Shown here: piece by piece, positions 27,759-36,218 of the stretch | How positions within the stretch are numbered: the stretch's first letter is position 1 | Layout of the letters: each line of letters opens with the position of its first letter | Assembly (NCBI GenBank): GCA_964437335.1 | Contig: CAYTGL010000010.1 | Span: forward strand, 1-64,000 | Reading direction: 5' to 3' | Length of the DNA stretch: 64,000 nt | Source: JAITWN01 sp964437335 | GTDB taxonomy: Bacteria > Pseudomonadota > Gammaproteobacteria > SZUA-140 | Notes under the pieces: model-generated | What the model saw: the letters and a program-made list of their open reading frames with translations, nothing else | Told to the model about the DNA's origin: nothing | Database searches by the model: none | Translations under genes and position numbers: made by a program

Positions 27759-28595
27759 GTGGCCGTCTACGCGATCGGCGATATCCAGGGCTGTTACGAC
27801 GAGCTGCGCGCGCTGCTCAAACGCCTCGCGTTCAGCACCGATCGCGACCGCCTGTGGTTCGTCGGCGACCTCGTCAATCGCGGGCCGAAATCGCTCGAAG
27901 TCCTGCGTTTCGTCCGCGACCTCGACGGCAATGCGATCACCGTGCTCGGCAACCACGATCTGCACCTGCTCGCGGCTGCGGCGGGCGGGCGCCGGCCGAA
28001 TCCCCTTGATACTTTTGATGAGGTACTCACCGTGCCGGATCGTGATGATCTGATCGATTGGTTGCGCCACCGGCCGCTCCTGCATCAGAACGCTGACAGT
28101 ACCTGCATCATGGTGCATGCCGGGCTCGCGCCACAGTGGGATATTGCGCGGGCGAAGGCCTGCGCGGCCGAGGTCGAGGCGGCGCTGCGTTCAGACGATT
28201 ACCGGGACTTTCTTGCAGCGATGTACGGCGATCGGCCGGATCTGTGGTCCGATGATCACCAGGGCATTGACCGCCTGCGCTTCAGTTTGAATTGCTTCAC
28301 GCGCCTGCGGCTGTGCGATCGCGACGGGCGCCTGCATCTGCGCGAGAAGGGTGGTCCGTGGGGCAGGAGCGATGGCCTCGTGCCGTGGTTCGACGCGCCG
28401 GGCCGCGCGAGCGCCGGGACCGACATCGTATTCGGTCACTGGTCGATGCTCGGACGCCATCAGGCGCCGGGCGTCTACGCACTCGACAGCGGCTGCGTGT
28501 GGGGCGGCGCGCTGACGGCGCTGCGGCTCGATGGTGAAGGCAGGGAATGGTACGACGTGCCGTGCGCCGGCCATTGCCGGCCTGGAGGTGAGTGA
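27759..28595 (+). CDS. apaH: Bis(5'-nucleosyl)-tetraphosphatase, symmetrical (ApaH)
   Basis: 278 residues, GTG start. Metallophosphatase motifs IGDIQGCYDEL, VGDLVNRGPKSLEV and LGNHDLHLL bind the two metals. It hydrolyses Ap4A to two ADP and can also remove Np4N caps from RNA. The stop codon immediately precedes a REP-like palindrome. Confidence 0.95.
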   Translation: MAVYAIGDIQGCYDELRALLKRLAFSTDRDRLWFVGDLVNRGPKSLEVLRFVRDLDGNAITVLGNHDLHLLAAAAGGRRPNPLDTFDEVLTVPDRDDLIDWLRHRPLLHQNADSTCIMVHAGLAPQWDIARAKACAAEVEAALRSDDYRDFLAAMYGDRPDLWSDDHQGIDRLRFSLNCFTRLRLCDRDGRLHLREKGGPWGRSDGLVPWFDAPGRASAGTDIVFGHWSMLGRHQAPGVYALDSGCVWGGALTALRLDGEGREWYDVPCAGHCRPGGE

Positions 28596-28618
28596 GATCA
28601 AAGGCGGTCCCTTTGATC
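28596..28618. repeat. Short REP-like palindrome
   Basis: GATCAAAGG-CGGTC-CCTTTGATC: 9-base perfect arms and a 5-base loop. It lies between convergent apaH (stop adjacent) and hemF (stop 7 bases away). Confidence 0.75.
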
Positions 28619-28625
28619 GACCTGT

Positions 28626-29543
28626 TTATTCCTGCCCCAACCAGTCCCGCGGCCGCAGAAAGTCGCTGTACAGCCGCGCCTCTTCGGTGCCGGGTTCGGG
28701 CCGCCAGTTGTAGCGCCACTTCACCAGCGGCGGCAGCGACATCAGGATCGATTCGGTGCGCCCGCCTGACTGCAGGCCGAACAGCGTGCCGCGGTCGTAG
28801 ATCAGGTTGAACTCGACATAACGCCCGCGCCGGTAGAGCTGGAAATCGCGCTCGCGCTCGCGGTACGGCGCGTCCTTGCGGCGCGCGACGATCGGCCGGT
28901 AGGCCGGCAGATAGTGATCGCCGACGCTCTGCATGAACGCGAAGCTCTTCTCGAATCCCCATTCATTCAGGTCGTCGAAGAACAGCCCGCCGATGCCGCG
29001 CGGCTCGTTGCGGTGCTTCAGGAAGAAATACTCGTCGCACCATTGCTTGTAGCGCGGGTAGACATCGACGCCGAACGGCGCGCAGGCCTCGCGCGCGACG
29101 CGGTGCCAGTGGATCGCATCGTCCTCGAAGCCGTAATACGGTGTCATGTCGAAGCCGCCGCCGAACCACCAGATCGGCTCCGCGCCCGGCTTCGTCGCGA
29201 TGAAGAAGCGCACGTTCGCGTGCGAGGTCGGGACGTAGGGATTCTTCGGGTGGATGACCAGTGACACCCCGAGCGCCTCGAACGCGCGCCCGGCAAGCTC
29301 GGGCCGGCTCGCGGTCGCCGCCGCCGGCAACCCCGCGCCCGTCACATGCGAGAAATTGACCCCGGCTTGCTCGAACACCGCCCCGTTCGCCAACACCCGG
29401 CTCTGCCCGCCGCCGCCTTCCGCGCGCTCCCACCGATCCTCGCGAAACCCCCCGCCACCATCCTCGTCCGCCAGTCCTGCAGTAATCCTCTCCTGCAACC
29501 CGAGTAGATACTCATTGACCGCCTTGATATCCGGTTGACTCAT
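28626..29543 (-). CDS. hemF: Oxygen-dependent coproporphyrinogen III oxidase
   Basis: 305 residues from MSQPDIKAVNEYLLGLQE; the frame extends upstream without a good start. Signatures include FFIATKPGAEPIWWFGGGFD, HKxx-type WCDEYFFLKHRNEPRGIGG and RGRYVEFNLIYDRGTLFGL. It converts coproporphyrinogen III to protoporphyrinogen IX with O2 in haem synthesis, implying aerobic growth. Convergent with apaH. Confidence 0.96.
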   Translation of the reverse strand: MSQPDIKAVNEYLLGLQERITAGLADEDGGGGFREDRWERAEGGGGQSRVLANGAVFEQAGVNFSHVTGAGLPAAATASRPELAGRAFEALGVSLVIHPKNPYVPTSHANVRFFIATKPGAEPIWWFGGGFDMTPYYGFEDDAIHWHRVAREACAPFGVDVYPRYKQWCDEYFFLKHRNEPRGIGGLFFDDLNEWGFEKSFAFMQSVGDHYLPAYRPIVARRKDAPYRERERDFQLYRRGRYVEFNLIYDRGTLFGLQSGGRTESILMSLPPLVKWRYNWRPEPGTEEARLYSDFLRPRDWLGQE

Positions 29544-29604
29544 GGCTTCGGGATTATACCGGGGTCTGACCACCGCAACCAGTTGATTATAATGCAGGTC
29601 CTCG

Positions 29605-30216
29605 TCACCCCGGACGTACGACCCGCCCGCTCGCTGCATCGCGAATCACGGTCGGATTCCGTGCGCCTCCGGTATCGCCGCGGACAATCAGGTCAATCTC
29701 GTCACCAAACTGAATGCGCACCTGCAGCGCCGAACGCACGGCTGACCGGCCATGCAGGTTCGCGCTGGTCGAGACCAGCGCACCGCCGAAGGCCGCGCTC
29801 AATGCGGCGGGTACCGGGTGGGCAGTGACGCGTGCCGCGATGGTCGTGTGGGCGCCGCGCAGCCATACCGGCGTATCGGGCGCCGCCGGCAGCAGCCAGG
29901 TGTGCGGGCCGGGCCAGGTCTTGCGAATCCGCGCGAGCAGCTTTGGACCGAGTTTGCCGAGATACGGGGCCAGGTGTTCGAAGCGGGCGCCGATCAGGAT
30001 CAGGCCCTTGTCAAGCGGACGTTGCTTGAGTCTGAGCAGGCGCAGCACCGCTTCCGCATTGCGCGGGTCGCAGCCGAGTCCGTAGACAGCTTCAGTCGGG
30101 TAGGCGACGAGGCCGCCGCCGTTCAGGCAACGCGCTGCCTCTCTCAGACGCCAGGCCGATGCCACTAGGGGTGCAGACTGCGAGTCAGGATTTGCCCCGG
30201 ATATCGAGGCCTTCAT
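29605..30216 (-). CDS. tsaC: Threonylcarbamoyl-AMP synthase (TsaC/Sua5 family)
   Basis: 203 residues, or 186 if the GTG at 30165 (VASAWRLREAARCL) is the start; the E. coli protein has 190. Conserved AYPTEAVYGLGCDP, LKQRPLDKGLILI and LVSTSANLHG motifs bind ATP, bicarbonate and threonine. It makes the precursor of t6A37 on ANN-decoding tRNAs. The longer form overlaps purE by 32 bases, consistent with coupling. Confidence 0.92.
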   Translation of the reverse strand: MKASISGANPDSQSAPLVASAWRLREAARCLNGGGLVAYPTEAVYGLGCDPRNAEAVLRLLRLKQRPLDKGLILIGARFEHLAPYLGKLGPKLLARIRKTWPGPHTWLLPAAPDTPVWLRGAHTTIAARVTAHPVPAALSAAFGGALVSTSANLHGRSAVRSALQVRIQFGDEIDLIVRGDTGGARNPTVIRDAASGRVVRPG

Positions 30217-30691
30217 TCTTCGCTAGGATCGCCTTCGCGTTCGCCTCGCGCTCGTCCTTCAGGCGTTGTGCGAGTGCCGGATCCGACAGCGCGATGATCT
30301 GCGCCGCGAGATACCCGGCGTTCTTCGCGCCGGCCTTGCCGATCGCGACGCAGGCGACCGGGATGCCGCCCGGCATCTGTACCGTCGACAGCAGAGAGTC
30401 CATGCCGCCGAGCGGGCCGGCGTCGAGCGGCACGCCGATGACCGGCTTGACCGTCGCTGCCGCGACCGCGCCGGCGAGGTGCGCCGCGAGCCCGGCCGCG
30501 GCGATGAACACCGCGCAGCCGCGCCGGTCGGCCTCGCGCACGTAATCATGCGTCGCCTGCGGCGTGCGGTGAGCGGAGCTGACACGGACCTCGACCGGGA
30601 TGCCGAGCGTGTCGAGTGTCTCGACGGTCGCGCGCATGACCGGCAGATCACTGTCCGAGCCCATCAGGATGGCGACGAAAGGTTTGCTCAT
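30185..30691 (-). CDS. purE: N5-carboxyaminoimidazole ribonucleotide mutase (PurE class I)
   Basis: 168 residues. GSDSDLPVM near 11, VSSAHRTPQATHDY near 40 and AAAGLAAHLAGAVAAAT near 68 are the class I PurE signatures binding the ribotide phosphate and catalytic His. It converts N5-CAIR to CAIR in purine synthesis. Its start overlaps the purD stop (ATGA). Its usual partner purK is not in the window. Confidence 0.95.
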   Translation of the reverse strand: MSKPFVAILMGSDSDLPVMRATVETLDTLGIPVEVRVSSAHRTPQATHDYVREADRRGCAVFIAAAGLAAHLAGAVAAATVKPVIGVPLDAGPLGGMDSLLSTVQMPGGIPVACVAIGKAGAKNAGYLAAQIIALSDPALAQRLKDEREANAKAILAKNEGLDIRGKS

Positions 30692-31983
30692 GTTGGCTCC
30701 TTCTGTTCGCGCGCGATCGCGCGCCAGCCGATGTCGCGGCGGTAGTGCATATCATTCCAGTGGATCTTCCCGACTTGCGCATAGGCCTTCTGTTGCGCAG
30801 CGGATACCGTGTCGCCGAGCGCGCAGACGCACAGCACCCGGCCGCCGGTGGTGACGACCTGGCCGTCCGCGTCGGCGGTGCCGGCGTGAAACACCCGGGT
30901 ATCGCCGGTCTCGCTGCCCGGCAGCCCCTCGATGACTTCGCCTTTCTGATAGGCGCCGGGATAACCGCCGGCAGCAAGCACGACGCCGAGCGCAATGCGC
31001 GAATCCCATTCCGCCGTCACTGACGAAAGCCTGCCATCAAGCGCGGCGAGGCACAGCTCCACAAGATCGGACTTCAGCCGCATCATGATCGGTTGCGTCT
31101 CGGGGTCGCCGAAGCGGCAATTGAACTCGAGCACCTTCGGTGTGCCATCAGCCGCGATCATCAGTCCGGCGTACAGGAAACCGGTATATGGCGTGCCGTC
31201 TGCGGCCATGCCGCGCATCGTCGGCTCGATGACCTCGCGCATGACGCGCTCGTGAATTTCCGGAGTCACGACCGGCGCCGGCGAATAAGCGCCCATGCCG
31301 CCGGTGTTCGGCCCGGTGTCGCCGTCGTCGCGCGCCTTGTGGTCTTGCGAGGTCGCCATCGGCAGCGCAAAGGCGCCGTCCGCGATGACGATGAAGCTCG
31401 CCTCCTCGCCTTCGAGAAACTCCTCGATGACGACGCGATGACCGGCGTCGCCGAACACATTATCTTCGAGCATGTCCTCGACCGCGGTGATCGCCTCGTC
31501 CTCGCTGCGCGCGATGATGACGCCCTTGCCGGCGGCGAGACCGTCGGCCTTGACGACGAGCGGGGCGCCTTTCGCGCGGATCCATTCGACCGCGGCGTCG
31601 GTGTCGGTAAAGACACCATAGGCCGCCGTCGGGATGTGATGCCGCGCGAGAAAATCCTTCGCATAGGCCTTGGAGCCCTCGAGTTGCGCAGCGGCCTGCT
31701 TCGGTCCGAAACAGCGCAGGCCGGCGTCTTCGAACGCATCGACGATACCGGCGACCAGCGGCGCCTCGGGTCCGATGATCGTCAGTCCGATCTCGTTGTC
31801 ACGGGCGAAGTCGAGCAACTCGCCGATCCGGCTTGGATCGATCGCCACATTCTCGACACCCGGTTCGCGCGCGGTGCCGGCATTTCCGGGCGCAACGTAG
31901 ACCCGATCGGACAGCGGCGAAAGGGCCGCCTTCCAGGCCAGCGCGTGCTCGCGGCCCCCGCCGCCTACGATCAATATATTCAT
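30688..31983 (-). CDS. purD: Phosphoribosylamine-glycine ligase (GARS)
   Basis: 431 residues, full length. ATP-grasp enzyme: N-terminal MNILIVGGGGREHALAWK, ATP loop VKADGLAAGKGVIIA, and GGMGAYSPAPVV followed by LEFNCRFGDPETQ. It ligates glycine to phosphoribosylamine. Normally directly behind purH; here 4.2 kb of opposite-strand genes separate them, so it must have its own promoter in 31984-32177. Confidence 0.96.
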   Translation of the reverse strand: MNILIVGGGGREHALAWKAALSPLSDRVYVAPGNAGTAREPGVENVAIDPSRIGELLDFARDNEIGLTIIGPEAPLVAGIVDAFEDAGLRCFGPKQAAAQLEGSKAYAKDFLARHHIPTAAYGVFTDTDAAVEWIRAKGAPLVVKADGLAAGKGVIIARSEDEAITAVEDMLEDNVFGDAGHRVVIEEFLEGEEASFIVIADGAFALPMATSQDHKARDDGDTGPNTGGMGAYSPAPVVTPEIHERVMREVIEPTMRGMAADGTPYTGFLYAGLMIAADGTPKVLEFNCRFGDPETQPIMMRLKSDLVELCLAALDGRLSSVTAEWDSRIALGVVLAAGGYPGAYQKGEVIEGLPGSETGDTRVFHAGTADADGQVVTTGGRVLCVCALGDTVSAAQQKAYAQVGKIHWNDMHYRRDIGWRAIAREQKEPT

Positions 31984-32092
31984 CAGAGGGTCAAGCGCTT
32001 TTCGATTCGAATTCTTGTGTTCTCAAGGGTTGTCAAGCATACCGTATTCCAGCCGCCGTGGTCATCTCCGGGAGGCCGTCCGGTCGTCAAAA

Positions 32093-32101
32093 TGTTATAA
32101 T
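32093..32101 (+). promoter_or_regulatory. Extended -10 promoter for the propeller-protein pair
   Basis: TG-T-TATAAT, a perfect -10 hexamer with the TGn extension, and no good -35 at 17 bases upstream. It lies 77 bases before the likely start of the first secreted propeller protein. Confidence 0.5.
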
Positions 32102-32177
32102 CGGGGCTCCTGCCGGCTGCCCTGTTCTCCCTGGTTCGCCTGCTATGTCGGATACCGTTGCTGTCACGGTGCTTGCT

Positions 32178-34004
32178 ATGAAACCTACCTTCTCGATCCC
32201 GACCGCAGCCGAGCGAAGAGCCGGTCGCGGGCAACGACTGCCGGCGGCGGTGTTTCTGTGGCTGGTTTTCACACCAGGCGCGGCTGTGGCAGTGTGCGAC
32301 ACCCTGCCACAGCCGGACGGCCCCGTGCTTGCGCTGACGACCGATTCTGCGGGACAGGTCTTGTATGTCGCCGGCGACTTCACGCAGCTCGGTGCGCACG
32401 CGCGCAATCACCTCGCCGCGGTTGATCTCGAGAGCTGCGAGGTCAGCGGATGGAATCCGAATCCGAATGGACCGGTACGCGCATTCTGGCTGTCCGAAGA
32501 CGGTAGCACGCTGTATGTCGGCGGTGATTTCACGAGCATCGGCGGGCAGTTTCGCGGGCGGCTCGCCGGGATCGAGTCGGCGACAGGACTGCCGATCCAA
32601 TGGACGCCGAGCGCCAACGACAGCGTGCACGCGCTGATTCCGTCGCGGTTCAATTCCTCGTTCTACGTCGGCGGGGCATTCACGATCGTCAACGGGGTCG
32701 CGGCGCGGCACGGCTTTGTCGAGCTGACCCGGCTGAACGGCTTCATTACGAGTCCCCGCTTCGACTTCGGCGTGGGGAAATCCGTCCGCGTGCTGGCGCG
32801 CGGACGGGACCGGCTCTACCTCGCCGGCGATTTCGCGTCGGTCACTGTCTTTCCTCCGGACTCTGGTGTCGCGGAAAGCAAGGACCGCCAGCGCATCGCC
32901 GCGCTCGAGATCGAGGACCATGTGCTCAGCGACTGGAACCCGCAGCCGGACGGCAGCGTGCTGCGGGCCTTGCGCATCGCGGCGGATGATCGCGTGCTGT
33001 ATGCCGGCGGTGACTTCAGCGCCGTCGGCGATGCCGCGCGGACCGGCATCGTTGCGCTGGATCCGGTGTCCGGAGAGACCCTGGTCTGGGATCCGCAACT
33101 GAACGGTGAGGCGCGTGCGATCCTGCCGTCATTCGACCGCTCGATGCTCTATCTCGGCGGTGATTTCACGACGGTCGGTGCCATCAACCGCGATTATCTC
33201 TCGCTGGTTCGCGCGGCTGATGCGAGCGTCGTCGACCTGGACTTCGGCGCAATCGGTGGTACGGTTTGCGCGCTGCATCGTAGCGAAGACACCGCTGGCG
33301 GTGTCTTCCGCGTGTACGCCGGCGGCGGGCACTGTGACGAAGCGGACACAGGCCCGGCCGGGTGGCTGGCCTCATTCGCGGCGATCCCCCCCGAACAGCA
33401 GGCCCCGCTGACAACGGCGGTCCCGCCGGGCGGTCTGTTCAACAGCACCACGATCGGGCCGATCGCGCTCGCCTGCGATGACTTCGGCGGCTCGGGTTGC
33501 GCGATCACCTACTACACGACCAACGGCGATGAGCCGGACGAGGAATCCCAGGTCTACAGCTCGCTGATCAATCTGACGAGCAGCCTCGTTCTGAAGTTCT
33601 TCTCGATCGACCAGGTCGGCAACGTCGAGCCGGTCAGGACCGAAGTCTATGAGGTCGAGACCACGCCGCCGGCGACGATCGCGACGCCCGGTTCACGGGT
33701 ATTCGAGGAGCGGCAACTTGCCGTGACCCTGAGTTGCACCGATTCCGAGTCCGGCTGCGACGCGACTTACTACACCATCGATGGCACGCAACCGACCATC
33801 GCTTCGAATCTCTATACCGGTCCGGTCGTGCTGACCGGGACGACGGTGCTGCAGTTCTTCTCGGCCGATGTCGCCGGTAACCGCGAGGGAATTCAGCGGC
33901 AGGAGTACGTGAGGAATCACGGCGAGGCGGGGTCGCTGTCCCTCATTGAGGCCGCGCTCGCGCTCGCCGGGTTAGGATGGTGGCGCAGGCGGGGGAAGGC
34001 ATGA
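32178..34004 (+). CDS. Secreted beta-propeller protein with CHB_HEX_C-type modules and a C-terminal sorting-type tail (paralogue 1)
   Basis: 608 residues if started at MKPTFSIPTAAERRAG; MSDTVAV 33 bases earlier is possible, and neither has a clear ribosome site. A signal segment (AAVFLWLVFTPGAAVA) is followed by six copies of a ~50-residue repeat ending in YVGGDFTSIGG-like motifs (delta-60/DUF5122 propeller blades, about 45-400). Two chitobiase/HexA C-terminal-like modules follow (about 410-580: ITYYTTNGDEP, ATYYTIDGTQP), each with a Cys pair. The last ~25 residues are hydrophobic and end WWRRRGKA. Such proteins are cell-surface or extracellular; ligand unknown. Confidence 0.82.
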   Translation: MKPTFSIPTAAERRAGRGQRLPAAVFLWLVFTPGAAVAVCDTLPQPDGPVLALTTDSAGQVLYVAGDFTQLGAHARNHLAAVDLESCEVSGWNPNPNGPVRAFWLSEDGSTLYVGGDFTSIGGQFRGRLAGIESATGLPIQWTPSANDSVHALIPSRFNSSFYVGGAFTIVNGVAARHGFVELTRLNGFITSPRFDFGVGKSVRVLARGRDRLYLAGDFASVTVFPPDSGVAESKDRQRIAALEIEDHVLSDWNPQPDGSVLRALRIAADDRVLYAGGDFSAVGDAARTGIVALDPVSGETLVWDPQLNGEARAILPSFDRSMLYLGGDFTTVGAINRDYLSLVRAADASVVDLDFGAIGGTVCALHRSEDTAGGVFRVYAGGGHCDEADTGPAGWLASFAAIPPEQQAPLTTAVPPGGLFNSTTIGPIALACDDFGGSGCAITYYTTNGDEPDEESQVYSSLINLTSSLVLKFFSIDQVGNVEPVRTEVYEVETTPPATIATPGSRVFEERQLAVTLSCTDSESGCDATYYTIDGTQPTIASNLYTGPVVLTGTTVLQFFSADVAGNREGIQRQEYVRNHGEAGSLSLIEAALALAGLGWWRRRGKA

Positions 34005-36214
34005 GGTCCGGGCGGACTTTGCAGGCCGCGTGTTCGCGTCGAGTCGTCGTGTCGATCGCGCTGGTGTTTCTGCTGCTGTGCGGCATTCCGGCGCAGGCCG
34101 CCTCGACGCCGGCGCCCTTTCCGGTCGTCAACGGGACGATCCACAGCGCGGTCGTTGCGGGCAATACGCTTTACATCGGCGGCGAATTCAGCGCCGTCAC
34201 CAATCCCGGGTCGGTCACCGGCATACCCCGCGCCAACCTCGCCGCGATCGATCTCGAGACTCGCACGCTGCGCAACGAATGGGTCGCCGACGTCTCCAGG
34301 CAAGCAGGACAGGCCGCGGTCTATGCGCTGTCGGTCTCGCCATCCGGTGGCGCGCTCTTTGTCGGCGGCGACTTCGATACGATACGCAACGTCGCTCACG
34401 AGAATCTTGCCGCGGTCTCCGTCAACACCGGTGTTCCGGTTGCGGCCTGGGCTCAGAGCCCGGGTCCCGGCGCGCCGGTGCGTGCGCTGGCCAGGTCGGA
34501 GGATGGCGTCAATCTGTACCTCGGGGGCGAGTTCACTTCGATTGGTGGCGTTCCGCGATCGAGGCTCGCAAGCGTCAATCCAGGCAATGGCGCGTTGCTG
34601 CCGTGGGAACCCGATATCGATGGTGCTATCCATGCGCTGGTGATCGACAGCGAGCAAGGGCGGCTGTTCGCCGGCGGCGAGTTTTCGGTAATCGGCGGCG
34701 TGAGTTGTCCCAGGCTCGCGTCGATCAGCCTGTCGAGCGCACGTGCGACCTATTGCGATCAGACGTTTGCCGGTGTTGCGGTTTATGCGCTGGCCTATGC
34801 GGGAGGCGCGCTGCATGTCGGCGGGGCCTTTGACGCCGTGGCCGGCGGGTCACGCAACAATCTTGCAGTGCTGCAGGCTTCCGGCGCCGGTTTTGTGCTC
34901 GACACTTGGCATGCGGACCTGAATGGCGTCGTGCGTACACTGGCGCTCGATACGACGGGCCTGCGGCTGTACGCCGGAGGGGACTTCACGACAGCCCGGG
35001 GTGGCGCCGATACGCGCGAGCGGCTCGCAGCGCTCAGACTCGGACCGCTCGACGAAAATAACCGTCTGCTCGCCTGGAATCCTGCCGCGAATGGCGCGGT
35101 CCGCGCGCTGACCCTCGCCACCGGGGGCGAACTGCTGTTTACTGGCGGCTCCTTCACCCAGGTCGGCGCACAGGTGATCGAGGGCCTGGCGGCGCTTCCG
35201 GTCGCAACTCCGGTGACGGTGGTGGATCCGCCCGGCGGCGCTCACCAGGCGCTCGGGTTCGTGTCGCTGAGCTGTGAAGACCGTTCCGGCGCAGGATGTG
35301 CGCAGATCTGTTATTCGACGAGTGAAGTCCCGCCCGCGGACAGTTGCGCTGTCACGCCCCCTGACCGGGTCGAGGTCGTGATCGGGGAAGCGGTCACGAC
35401 GATTCGTTTCTTCTCCGGGGACGCGGATGGCAATCGCGAGGTGGAACGCACCGAACGCTTTGCGATCGACGACGAGGCCCCGGTCACGGTGGTTTCGCCG
35501 TTGCCGCTGCCGGACGGGGAGTGGTTCGGCATCGCGACGCTGGAACCGGTCACGATGATATGCCAGGACAATCAAGCCGACTTCGGCTGTGCGACTCATT
35601 ACACGCTCGATGGCTCCGCGCCGACGACTGCGTCCACGCTCTATAATTCGCCGGTCTTGCTCGATTCGCTGTTGCCGCCTTCTTCGGTTCCGCCGGAAGA
35701 AGTCGATCCACTGCAGCACCTTTCCGGCGTCTTCACGCTGCGGGTGTTCTCGCTCGATGGCGCCGGCAACCAGGAAGCGACAAAGGACCTGATCTTCCGG
35801 GTCGACCTCGCCCCGCCGGTCGTCACGGCTTCATTGCCGAGCGGTACCTTTGTCGCCCCGGCGACATTGAGCCTTGAATGCAACGACGGCACCGGCTCAG
35901 GGTGCGCGGCGATGTTTTACACGACCGACAACAGCACGCCGTCCGACGGCACCCAGCGCGATCTCTCCGGCAATCTGATCCCGGAGAGCGCGCGCTACGA
36001 GGGCCCGCTGACCCTGACCAAAGCGACGGTTCTGAGAGTCTTCGCCGCCGATCGCGCAGGAAACTCTTCGTCGGAGATCATCGGCATCTATGCGCTGAGT
36101 GATCCGACCCGGGAGACGCGGTCGGGGGTTGGGGCGGTGGATTATGCGCTGTTGCTGATACTGCTTGGGCTGGGGGTGCTGCGAAGAAATAGCGGCGATC
36201 ACGCTCCGCGATGA
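34001..36214 (+). CDS. Secreted beta-propeller protein with CHB_HEX_C-type modules and a C-terminal sorting-type tail (paralogue 2)
   Basis: 737 residues; ATG overlaps the stop of paralogue 1 (ATGA). Signal peptide at about 10-40 (VVVSIALVFLLLCGIPAQA). Seven propeller repeats (YIGGEFSAVT, YLGGEFTSIGG, FAGGEFSVIGG, YAGGDFTTARGG and others) fill about 45-400. Three CHB_HEX-like modules follow (THYTLDGSAPT; MFYTTDNSTPS; the first is divergent, CYSTSEVPPA). The end is VDYALLLILLGLGVLRRN, again Gly, a hydrophobic stretch, then Arg. It ends 4 bases from the convergent purH stop. Clearly duplicated from its neighbour. Confidence 0.83.
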   Translation: MRSGRTLQAACSRRVVVSIALVFLLLCGIPAQAASTPAPFPVVNGTIHSAVVAGNTLYIGGEFSAVTNPGSVTGIPRANLAAIDLETRTLRNEWVADVSRQAGQAAVYALSVSPSGGALFVGGDFDTIRNVAHENLAAVSVNTGVPVAAWAQSPGPGAPVRALARSEDGVNLYLGGEFTSIGGVPRSRLASVNPGNGALLPWEPDIDGAIHALVIDSEQGRLFAGGEFSVIGGVSCPRLASISLSSARATYCDQTFAGVAVYALAYAGGALHVGGAFDAVAGGSRNNLAVLQASGAGFVLDTWHADLNGVVRTLALDTTGLRLYAGGDFTTARGGADTRERLAALRLGPLDENNRLLAWNPAANGAVRALTLATGGELLFTGGSFTQVGAQVIEGLAALPVATPVTVVDPPGGAHQALGFVSLSCEDRSGAGCAQICYSTSEVPPADSCAVTPPDRVEVVIGEAVTTIRFFSGDADGNREVERTERFAIDDEAPVTVVSPLPLPDGEWFGIATLEPVTMICQDNQADFGCATHYTLDGSAPTTASTLYNSPVLLDSLLPPSSVPPEEVDPLQHLSGVFTLRVFSLDGAGNQEATKDLIFRVDLAPPVVTASLPSGTFVAPATLSLECNDGTGSGCAAMFYTTDNSTPSDGTQRDLSGNLIPESARYEGPLTLTKATVLRVFAADRAGNSSSEIIGIYALSDPTRETRSGVGAVDYALLLILLGLGVLRRNSGDHAPR

Positions 36215-36218
36215 ATCG

